The translations under genes and the position numbers were made by a program. This document shows positions 53,172-60,162 of a stretch of DNA of 64,000 nucleotides, piece by piece. The stretch is from Pseudomonas sp. B21-028. Its GTDB lineage: Bacteria; Pseudomonadota; Gammaproteobacteria; Pseudomonadales; Pseudomonadaceae. Positions within the stretch are counted from its first letter, which is position 1. Each line of letters starts with the position of its first letter. Location: assembly GCF_024749045.1 (NCBI RefSeq), contig NZ_CP087184.1, positions 3,410,001-3,474,000 on the forward strand, written 5' to 3'. Under the pieces are notes generated by a model, which did no database searches, was not told the origin of the DNA, and worked only from the letters and a program-made list of their open reading frames with translations.

Positions 53172-54427
53172 CGCGCCTCCAGGGGGATATTCACCGCCAG
53201 CGCCCAACCGGCACCGGGGCGGCAGATGACACGCAGCTCGCCACCCAGGCTGCGAGCCCGTTCGGACATCGAATGCAGGCCGACACCCGCTCGGGGCGGC
53301 TGCGTCGCCCCCAGGCCGTTGTCGCGCACCCACAGCCGCAGGCGTCCGCCGCGCCGGTGCAAGCGGATCCGCACCCGGGTGGCGCTGGCATGACGGGCAA
53401 CGTTGGTCAGTGCCTCCTGGACCAGGCGATACAAATGGATCTTGTCTGGCCCGGACAACGGCGGCAAGGCGCCATCGACCCGCAATTCGCAGGCAATGCC
53501 ATGGGTGTCCTGGCATTGCCGCGCCAACAATCCGATGGCCTCGTCCAGCGGCAAGTGCTGCAGCACCACCGGGTACAGGTCGTGCACCAACGCCCGGAAG
53601 CCTTGTTGCAAGTGCTCGCAGTGATCTTCGAGCTGGCTGACGGTTTGCTCCAGCACCGACGGCTGGTCGGTGACCAGGCGCAGCAGGCAGGCCCGGGCGC
53701 GGATGCCGGCCACGTATTGACCGAGGTCATCGTGCAGGGCCTGGGCCAAGTGGGTGCGCTCCTGTTCCTGGACAGCCAACAGCGCCTGGGTGAGTCGGGT
53801 GTTATCGGCCTGGGACCGGGCCAGGGCAGCGGTCATCCGGTTGAAATGCCCCGCCAGTTGCCGCGCCTCCGGGATGCCTTCGGCGGGCAAGCACACCCGC
53901 AGATCGCCGGTCGACACCTGGCGCAACGCTTCGAGCAACTCATCCAGCAACCCCATGCCCCGGCGCACCGCCCAGCGGATCACCAGCAGACTGACCAGCA
54001 GGGCCATGGCGCAGACGCCCAGCAACTGCACCAGCGAGTCGAGGATTTCCTCGATTTCGTCCCGTGGGTCGACGGCGATCCAGGCCTGACGACCGTCCCG
54101 CAGGCCGATCACCTGAGGCGCCGAGCCGTCGACGAGCACTTGCCGGCCGAGCCAGGCCTTCAGCCCGCTGTCGACGCCCGTCGGCAAGGCTTCCCCCGGT
54201 GCCAGCCAGCGCACCCGCACATGGCGCAGGCTACCGGTCAGGCGCTCCTGAAGGCTGGCCGGATCGCGCTCGGCGGTTTCGCGCAGGTACTGCACCACGG
54301 AACCGGCCGATTGCAGCTCGCGCTTTACGTCGGTCATGGCCTGATGCAGCAACAGGCCCGCACAGGCCAGCGTGACCAGGCCGAAGAAGGCCACCACCCA
54401 CAGATTGATCCGCCACAGGGCCGACAT
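53168..54427 (-). CDS. pedS2: Sensor histidine kinase PedS2
   Basis: The 419-residue inner-membrane kinase has membrane segments at about 8-29 and 132-151. They enclose a periplasmic loop of about 100 residues that ends in an acidic run, 'AVDPRDEIEEILDS' (D120, D123, E124, E126, E127, D130). A HAMP-like linker, HisKA_3 with His232 ('QALHDDLGQYV') and a HATPase domain ('VQEALTNVARHA', 'VRDNGLG') follow. In P. putida PedS2 senses lanthanides in the periplasm. It is translationally coupled to pedR2. Confidence 0.88.
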   Translation of the reverse strand: MSALWRINLWVVAFFGLVTLACAGLLLHQAMTDVKRELQSAGSVVQYLRETAERDPASLQERLTGSLRHVRVRWLAPGEALPTGVDSGLKAWLGRQVLVDGSAPQVIGLRDGRQAWIAVDPRDEIEEILDSLVQLLGVCAMALLVSLLVIRWAVRRGMGLLDELLEALRQVSTGDLRVCLPAEGIPEARQLAGHFNRMTAALARSQADNTRLTQALLAVQEQERTHLAQALHDDLGQYVAGIRARACLLRLVTDQPSVLEQTVSQLEDHCEHLQQGFRALVHDLYPVVLQHLPLDEAIGLLARQCQDTHGIACELRVDGALPPLSGPDKIHLYRLVQEALTNVARHASATRVRIRLHRRGGRLRLWVRDNGLGATQPPRAGVGLHSMSERARSLGGELRVICRPGAGWALAVNIPLEAR

Positions 54428-54801
54428 GCTCAACAGCCCATCACGGCATCGGCACATGCCCCTTGTGGGAGCGAGCCTGCTCGCGATAGCGGTGCTCCAG
54501 CCGGCGGGGATGTTGGATGTGCCGCCGTCATCGCGAGCAGGCTCGCTCCCACAGGGGGACCGCGGTGACCACCGGACAGCCGATCAACCCCAATCAAGCT
54601 CAGGATCAGCAACAACGGCAGCAGCAATGCCTTGAAAGTCCGCACGGTCTGTCCGCTCCCTGATGAATGACGATTGCCTGCATCCTAAAACGCCCTCGTC
54701 GACCACGAGCTACTACCTTGGTACTGCCCCGGCGGTACTTTCTGCATATTCCCCCCTGACCAAGGGCTTCCTATGCTGGCGCTACCCGCAATGGAGGTGT
54801 T
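54428..54801. other. 374-bp region between pedS2 and the ABC-type gene
   Basis: It holds a REP pair, a doubtful short frame reading leftward from 54645 (hydrophobic N-terminus 'FKALLLPLLLILSLIGVD', then REP-derived residues), and the palindrome TACCTTGGTA at 54714-54723 that carries the ped motif core CCTTGGTA. GGAGG precedes the gene at 54802. Confidence 0.6.
54462..54557. repeat. REP pair, family A
   Basis: Canonical arms CTTGTGGGAGCGAGCCTGCT and its complement, placed 36 bp upstream of the pedS2 start codon and therefore probably inside its leader or promoter. Confidence 0.9.
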
Positions 54802-55968
54802 ATGCGCCGGCTCGTCAGCTTCACCTTGATCGCTCTGATGGCAGCCACCGCCGTCCAGGCTGAGGACGCAATGCCGCTGCAGGTGCGCATAGGATACCTG
54901 GGTTACCGTCCCGACCCGGGGCCGCTGCTGTCCAATGTCATTGTCGAGCCCGCCGACGCGGGCTTGCGCGGCGCCGAACTGGCGATCATCGACAGCAACA
55001 GCACCGGACGTTTTCTCAAGCAGGATTACCGCCTGGAAAGCGCCAGCGTCGACAGCCCCGAAGCCTTGCTCCAGGCCGCCCGCGCACAGCATGAGCAGGG
55101 CCTGCGGCTGTTCGTGGTCAACGCACCGGCCGCCAGTCTGCGCCAGCTCAGCGCGGCCCTGCCCGACAGCCTGCTGTTCAACGCCGGCAGTCCCGACGAC
55201 AGCCTGCGCACCACTGACTGCCTGGGCAACGTGCTGCACAGCCTGCCCGACCGGGCCATGCTCGCCGACGCGCTGGTGCAATTCAGCGTCGTGCGCAAAT
55301 GGCAGAAGGCGTTGCTGATTGTTGGGCAGACGCCCGAGGACCAGGCCTATGCCAACGCCCTGCGCCGGGCCATGAAACGCTTCGGCCTGAAGACCGTGGC
55401 CGAGAAGACCTGGCAGTTCGACAATGACCAGCGCCGGAGCGCCCAGGCCGACATGCCACTGTTCACCCAGACCGCCGAATACGACGTGGTGCTGGTGGCC
55501 GATGAACGTGGCGACTTCGGTGAGTACCTGCCTTACCAGACCTGGTACCCGCGCCCGGTGGCCGGCACCCAGGGACTGACCCCCACCGGCTGGCACAAGA
55601 CCGTGGAAACCTACGGCGCGGCGCAGTTGCAAAAGCGCTTCGAAGCCCTGGCCGGACGCTGGATGAACGACCGTGACTTCGCCGCCTGGATCGCCGTGCG
55701 CAGCATCGCCAGCGCGGTGAGCAAACTGCGCCAGGCCGACCCAATCGCCATCCGCCAACTGGCCTTGAGCGATCAGTTGCCGCTGGATGGTTTCAAGGGG
55801 CGCAAGCTCAGCTATCGCCCCTGGAACGGACAACTGCGCCAACCGATTCCCCTGGTCCAGCCACGGGCCCTGGTCAGCACTTCGCCCCAGGACGGTTTCC
55901 TGCACCCCAGCAATGAAATGGACAGCCTGGGCTACGACCAGCCCGAAGTGAGCTGCCGCTACCCCTGA
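54802..55968 (+). CDS. PQQ-system-associated ABC-type substrate-binding protein
   Basis: The 388-residue protein has a signal peptide (1-20, 'AVQAE') and a type 1 periplasmic-binding fold like branched-chain amino-acid binders ('LQVRIGYLGYRPDPGPLL', 'ALLIVGQTPEDQAYANALRRAMKRFG'). It leads a run of four to five genes known to travel with PQQ alcohol dehydrogenases. The ligand is unknown; an alcohol, PQQ or a metal chelate are possibilities. GGAGG precedes the ATG. Confidence 0.85.
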   Translation: MRRLVSFTLIALMAATAVQAEDAMPLQVRIGYLGYRPDPGPLLSNVIVEPADAGLRGAELAIIDSNSTGRFLKQDYRLESASVDSPEALLQAARAQHEQGLRLFVVNAPAASLRQLSAALPDSLLFNAGSPDDSLRTTDCLGNVLHSLPDRAMLADALVQFSVVRKWQKALLIVGQTPEDQAYANALRRAMKRFGLKTVAEKTWQFDNDQRRSAQADMPLFTQTAEYDVVLVADERGDFGEYLPYQTWYPRPVAGTQGLTPTGWHKTVETYGAAQLQKRFEALAGRWMNDRDFAAWIAVRSIASAVSKLRQADPIAIRQLALSDQLPLDGFKGRKLSYRPWNGQLRQPIPLVQPRALVSTSPQDGFLHPSNEMDSLGYDQPEVSCRYP

Positions 55969-55995
55969 TCGACAACAACAATAAGGAAAACCGCC

Positions 55996-56985
55996 ATGCG
56001 CCGCCCGCTGTTCCAACCGATCCTGCTGCGCCAGGTGCTCGCCCTCGGCGCGGTGTTGCTCGCCACCGGCCCTGCCGCCGCCAGCATCGCCTGGGTCTCG
56101 AACGAGAAAGACAACAGCCTGAGCCTGATCGACATGCAGAGCCTGGAAGTGGTCGAAACCCTGCCGGTGGGCCAGCGTCCACGGGGTCTGCTGCTGTCCC
56201 ACGACAATCGCCTGCTGTACATCTGCGCCAGCGATTCGGACCGGGTCCAGGTGATGGATGTCGCCACCCGCAAGATCATCAAGGAACTGCCGTCCGGCAA
56301 GGACCCGGAGCAGTTTGCCCTGCATCCCAATGATCGCTGGCTCTACGTTTCCAACGAAGACGACGCCCTGGTGACCGTGATCGACACCCAGACCTCCGAG
56401 GTGCTGGGCCAGATCGGCGTGGGTGTCGAGCCCGAGGGCATGGCCGTCAGCCCCGACGGCAAGTGGACGGTCAATACCAGTGAAACCACCAACATGCTGC
56501 ACTGGATCGACACCAGCACCCAGACCCTGGCCGACAGCACGCTGGTGGATCAGCGACCGCGCTTCGTCGAGTTCAATCGCGACGGCACCCAGCTCTGGGC
56601 CTCGGCGGAAATCGGCGGCACCGTGACGATTCTCGATGTCGCGACCCGCAAGGTACTCAAGACCCTGACCTTCCAGATCAAGGGCGTTCACCCGGACAAA
56701 GTCCAGCCGGTGGGCATCAAGCTCAGCGCCGACGGCCAGCTGGCCTTTGTCGCCCTGGGCCCGGCCAACCATGTGGCGTTGATCGACGCGAAGACCTTCG
56801 AGATCCTGGATTACCTGCTGGTAGGGCGCCGGGTCTGGCAGTTGGCATTTACCCCGGACCAGCGCCAGTTGCTGGCCACCAACGGCGTCAGCGGCGATGT
56901 CTCGGTGATCGACGTACAGAGCCGCAAGGTGCTCAAGTCGGTGAAGGTCGGGCGCTACCCCTGGGGTGTGGTGGTGACGCCATGA
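55996..56985 (+). CDS. PQQ-system-associated YVTN beta-propeller protein
   Basis: The 329-residue periplasmic protein has a signal peptide (about 1-28) and seven YVTN-type repeats ('NSLSLIDMQSLEVVETLPVG', 'LLYICASDSDRVQVMDVATR', and so on). These should make a seven-bladed propeller. It lies between the binding protein and the ABC ATPase and overlaps the latter by four bases. It may act as a docking or lectin-like scaffold; no catalytic site is seen. Confidence 0.85.
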   Translation: MRRPLFQPILLRQVLALGAVLLATGPAAASIAWVSNEKDNSLSLIDMQSLEVVETLPVGQRPRGLLLSHDNRLLYICASDSDRVQVMDVATRKIIKELPSGKDPEQFALHPNDRWLYVSNEDDALVTVIDTQTSEVLGQIGVGVEPEGMAVSPDGKWTVNTSETTNMLHWIDTSTQTLADSTLVDQRPRFVEFNRDGTQLWASAEIGGTVTILDVATRKVLKTLTFQIKGVHPDKVQPVGIKLSADGQLAFVALGPANHVALIDAKTFEILDYLLVGRRVWQLAFTPDQRQLLATNGVSGDVSVIDVQSRKVLKSVKVGRYPWGVVVTP

Positions 56986-57713
56986 ACGCCCTGGAGGTCA
57001 GCGACCTGAGCTTTGCCTACGGGCCGCGCGAAGCCCTCAAGCAGATGGATTTCAGCCTCGCCCCGGGACGCTTCGCCGCGCTGCTGGGCCCCAACGGCGC
57101 CGGCAAATCGACGCTGATTGCCCTGCTCACGCGCCTCTACGATGTGCAGCGTGGCGAGATCCGTGTCGGCGGCCACTCCTTGCAGCATTCGCCACGGCAG
57201 GCCCTGCAACAGCTGGGCGTGGTGTTCCAGCAAAGCACCCTGGACCTGGACCTGAGTGTCGAACAGAACCTGCGCTATCACCTCGCCTTGCACGGTTTGT
57301 CGCGGCGCGAAGGGATGGCCCGGATCGACGCCGAGCTGGCCCGCCAACAGTTGACCGAGCGACGCCATGAACGGGTCCGAGCGCTCAACGGAGGGCATCG
57401 TCGCCGGGTGGAAATCGCCCGGGCGCTGTTGCACGAACCCCGGCTGTTGCTGCTGGACGAGCCCAGCGTCGGCCTCGACCCGGCCAGCCGCCAGGCCCTG
57501 GGCCGGCACATCCGTCAACTGTGTGACGAACAAGGCATCAGCGTGCTCTGGACCACCCATCTGCTGGATGAAGTACAACCCTGTGACGATCTGCTGATCG
57601 TGCACCAGGGCCGCCTGGTCGCCAGCGGCCGCGCCGAGGCCGTAAGCCAGGAACATGGCGGCACTCTGGGTTCGGCCTTCACCCGCTTGACCACTTCGGG
57701 AGCCCAGGCATGA
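56982..57713 (+). CDS. ABC transporter ATP-binding protein of the ped system
   Basis: The 243-residue ATPase has Walker A 'GPNGAGKST', Walker B 'LLLLDEPSVGLD' and a switch His in 'WTTHLLDE'. The usual LSGGQ signature is replaced by 'LNGGHRRRVEIARALL', which may slow or retune hydrolysis. It pairs with the permease whose start overlaps its stop (ATGA). Named among the ped transport genes in P. putida; direction of transport is unknown. Confidence 0.9.
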   Translation: MNALEVSDLSFAYGPREALKQMDFSLAPGRFAALLGPNGAGKSTLIALLTRLYDVQRGEIRVGGHSLQHSPRQALQQLGVVFQQSTLDLDLSVEQNLRYHLALHGLSRREGMARIDAELARQQLTERRHERVRALNGGHRRRVEIARALLHEPRLLLLDEPSVGLDPASRQALGRHIRQLCDEQGISVLWTTHLLDEVQPCDDLLIVHQGRLVASGRAEAVSQEHGGTLGSAFTRLTTSGAQA

Positions 57714-58501
57714 ACGCGTATTGGCAATGTTTCAGCGGCATCGTCATGCGCGAATGGCTGCGCTTCGTATTACAGCGCACACGATTGCTGAGCGCCCTGG
57801 TACGCCCGCTGCTGTGGCTGTTGGTGTTCGCCGCCGGTTTTCGCGCGGCACTGGGCATCGCGATCATCGCGCCTTATGACACCTACATTCCCTACGAGGT
57901 GTACATCGTGCCTGGGCTGGCCTGCATGATCCTGCTGTTCAACGGCATGCAGGGTTCGCTCTCGATGGTCTACGACCGGGAAATGGGCAGCATGCGGGTG
58001 CTGCTGACCAGCCCCCTGCCCCGCGCCTTCCTGCTCGCGAGCAAACTGCTGGCGACGTCATTGATCTCGTTGCTGCAGGTCTACGCCTTCCTCGCCATCG
58101 CCTGGCTGTACGGCGTCCAGCCGCCGGCCATTGGCCTGTTGCTGGCGCTGCCGGCGTTGTTGCTGGTGGCGCTGATGCTCAGCGCCCTGGGCTTGCTGCT
58201 GTCCAATGCGATCCGGCAACTGGAGAACTTCGCCGGGGTGATGAATTTCGTGATCTTCCCGATGTTCTTCCTGTCCTCGGCGCTGTATCCGCTGTGGAAG
58301 ATGCTCGAGGCCAGCCCGTGGCTGTACTGGCTGTGCGCGGTGAACCCGTTCACTCACGGCGTGGAACTGGTGCGGTATGCCTTGTATGGACAGTTCAACC
58401 TGCTGGCGATGACGGTGTGCGTGGGGTTGACCCTGGTGTTCGCGCTGCTGGCGGTGTGGACCTTCAACCCGCAACATGCGGCGCTGCGCAAGGCGGGTTG
58501 A
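57710..58501 (+). CDS. ABC transporter permease of the ped system (ABC-2 type)
   Basis: The 263-residue protein has six membrane segments and the ABC-2 motif region 'IFPMFFLSSALYPLWKM', like drug, polysaccharide and haem-type exporters. With the ATPase just upstream it would move an unknown solute, most likely outwards. The binding protein at 54802 is an unusual partner for an ABC-2 permease and may instead act as a separate sensor. Confidence 0.88.
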   Translation: MNAYWQCFSGIVMREWLRFVLQRTRLLSALVRPLLWLLVFAAGFRAALGIAIIAPYDTYIPYEVYIVPGLACMILLFNGMQGSLSMVYDREMGSMRVLLTSPLPRAFLLASKLLATSLISLLQVYAFLAIAWLYGVQPPAIGLLLALPALLLVALMLSALGLLLSNAIRQLENFAGVMNFVIFPMFFLSSALYPLWKMLEASPWLYWLCAVNPFTHGVELVRYALYGQFNLLAMTVCVGLTLVFALLAVWTFNPQHAALRKAG

Positions 58502-58538
58502 GCCAACCGATACAGATCCCTTTGAAGGAAAACATTCC

Positions 58539-58636
58539 CTTGTGGGAGCCGAGCTTGCTCGCGATGACGGCGGCACAGTCACCATCGCCGCAAGCTGATC
58601 CACCGCCATCGCGAGCAAGCTCGGCTCCCACAGGGT
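58539..58636. repeat. REP pair, family A (variant arms)
   Basis: Both arms have one extra base relative to the usual form (GTGGGAGCCGAGCTTGCTCG and CGAGCAAGCTCGGCTCCCAC), inserted symmetrically. It lies between the permease and the rhodanese-like gene. The remaining part of the 265-bp gap has a TAGTACTGG element near 58680 and AACAACAAGGAT before the next ATG. Confidence 0.88.
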
Positions 58637-58766
58637 TCGCGGGCGTACAGACCATTGTGCAAAGGCCATAAATTACGACTTTAGTACTGGTTTCCCTGTC
58701 CATGGTCGCATTCCCAAGACCGCGACCCTGGCATGTAATGGACGCATAACAACAAGGATCAATCCT

Positions 58767-59300
58767 ATGCTCCGTTTACTGGCGGTCGTCTTGCTGGGCC
58801 TGTGGTTGAATGTCGCGCTGGCCGACACGGCGCTGTTTTCGCCCCAGGGTTATCGCATCGACCGGTATCGCAGCCCCACTCCTGAGACAGTGGAAGGCGC
58901 CCGAACGGTCGATACCCCGGCGTTGCAGCAACTGCTCGGACAGACACCCGCCCCGGTGCTGATCGACGTCTACCGTCGACCCTGGGTCCAGGGACGTTTC
59001 ATCGACAACGAGCCCCACGCCAACCTCCCCGGCAGCCTCTGGCTGGCCAATACCGGTGACGGCGAACTCGACCCGACCTGGCAGGATTACCTCGCTTACC
59101 ACCTGCGCCAGGCCACCGCCGGGCATGCGGAGCAACCGTTGGTCTTTTATTGCCGCTCCGATTGCTGGCTGAGCTGGAACGCGGTAAAACGCGCCGCAGC
59201 CATGGGCTATAAGCATCTGTATTGGTACCGCGACGGCGTCGATGCGTGGGAGGCTGCCCACCTGCCCCTGCAAGCGGCGCGGCCTGAACCTTTTCCCTGA
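58767..59300 (+). CDS. pedA: PQQ-catabolism-associated rhodanese-like CxxxCW protein
   Basis: The 177-residue protein has a signal peptide (1-19, 'NVALA') and a rhodanese-type fold with the Cys pair in 'FYCRSDCWLSWNAVKRA'. This signature defines the family tied to PQQ-dependent catabolism. A periplasmic sulfur- or thiol-handling role is possible. The linked regulator pedR1 follows 55 bp later. The symbol follows the position in P. putida and is tentative. Confidence 0.8.
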   Translation: MLRLLAVVLLGLWLNVALADTALFSPQGYRIDRYRSPTPETVEGARTVDTPALQQLLGQTPAPVLIDVYRRPWVQGRFIDNEPHANLPGSLWLANTGDGELDPTWQDYLAYHLRQATAGHAEQPLVFYCRSDCWLSWNAVKRAAAMGYKHLYWYRDGVDAWEAAHLPLQAARPEPFP

Positions 59301-59355
59301 TCTTGAACGTGCGTGCAACTGCTCCAGCCACAACACAATAATGAGGTGAATGGCC

Positions 59356-60021
59356 ATGTATAAAATCCTGATAGCCGACGATCACCCACTGTTTCGCGAA
59401 GCCATCCATAACGTCATCAGCGACGGTTTTCCTGGCAGCGAGGTCATGGAAACCGCCGACCTGGACAGCGCCCTGGCCCTGACCGCCGAGCACGACGACC
59501 TGGACCTGATCCTGCTGGACCTGAACATGCCCGGCATGCACGGCCTCAATGGCCTGATCAACCTGCGCAACGAGGCCCCGACCATTCCCGTGGTGATCGT
59601 CTCGGCCGAGCAGGACAAACAGATCGTCTTGCAGGCTATCACCTACGGCGCGGTGGGGTTCATCACCAAATCCTCGCCGCGCTCGCAGATGACCGACGCC
59701 ATCGAGCAGATCCTCAATGGCAACGTGTACCTGCCACCGGACATCATCCGCACCCAGAAGAACCCGGTAGGCCGTCGCCTGAACGAAACCCCGGCCTTCC
59801 CGCCCGAACTGCTCCAGGCCCTGACCCGCAAGCAACTGCTGGTGCTCGAGCGCATGACCAAGGGCGAATCGAACAAACAGATCGCCTACACCCTCGACAT
59901 CGCCGAAACCACGGTCAAGGCCCACGTCTCGGCGATTCTGCGCAAACTCAACGTGCACAACCGGGTGCAGGCGATTCTCAGCGCGGGGGATATTGATTTC
60001 GGCGCGTATCTGCGGCGTTGA
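59356..60021 (+). CDS. pedR1: LuxR-type response regulator PedR1/AgmR
   Basis: The 221-residue regulator has a receiver with D8-D9 and D55 in '[13 protein letters not shown]' and a LuxR domain ('[40 protein letters not shown]'). It matches AgmR/ErbR, the master activator of ethanol and glycerol oxidation genes in pseudomonads. ATG at 59356 sits nine bases after GAGG and is preferred to the ATG six bases earlier. The kinase at 60163 is its likely partner. Confidence 0.9.
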   Translation: MYKILIADDHPLFREAIHNVISDGFPGSEVMETADLDSALALTAEHDDLDLILLDLNMPGMHGLNGLINLRNEAPTIPVVIVSAEQDKQIVLQAITYGAVGFITKSSPRSQMTDAIEQILNGNVYLPPDIIRTQKNPVGRRLNETPAFPPELLQALTRKQLLVLERMTKGESNKQIAYTLDIAETTVKAHVSAILRKLNVHNRVQAILSAGDIDFGAYLRR

Positions 60022-60047
60022 AGTACTGCGCTCTTGCGGGGAGAAAC

Positions 60048-60137
60048 GTTGTGGGAGCAAGGCTTGCCCGCGATGAAGCCAAGTGTTCTTTCTGACACTC
60101 CAGTGCCTGCATCGCGAGCAAGCTTTGCTCCCACAGT
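60048..60137. repeat. REP pair, family A (variant arms)
   Basis: Left arm TGTGGGAGCAAGGCTTGCCC and right arm GCGAGCAAGCTTTGCTCCCA differ at the tip, so the two halves pair imperfectly. It fills the convergent gap between pedR1 and pedS1. Confidence 0.85.
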
Positions 60138-60162
60138 TGCTTTGCCACAAAAAGTGTTCGGC

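Noticed and set aside
54685..56772. A 695-codon minus-strand open frame opposite the ABC-type binding protein and propeller genes
   Set aside because: The plus-strand genes have signal peptides, ribosome sites and clear families. The antisense product is low-complexity Gly/Gln/His-rich sequence.
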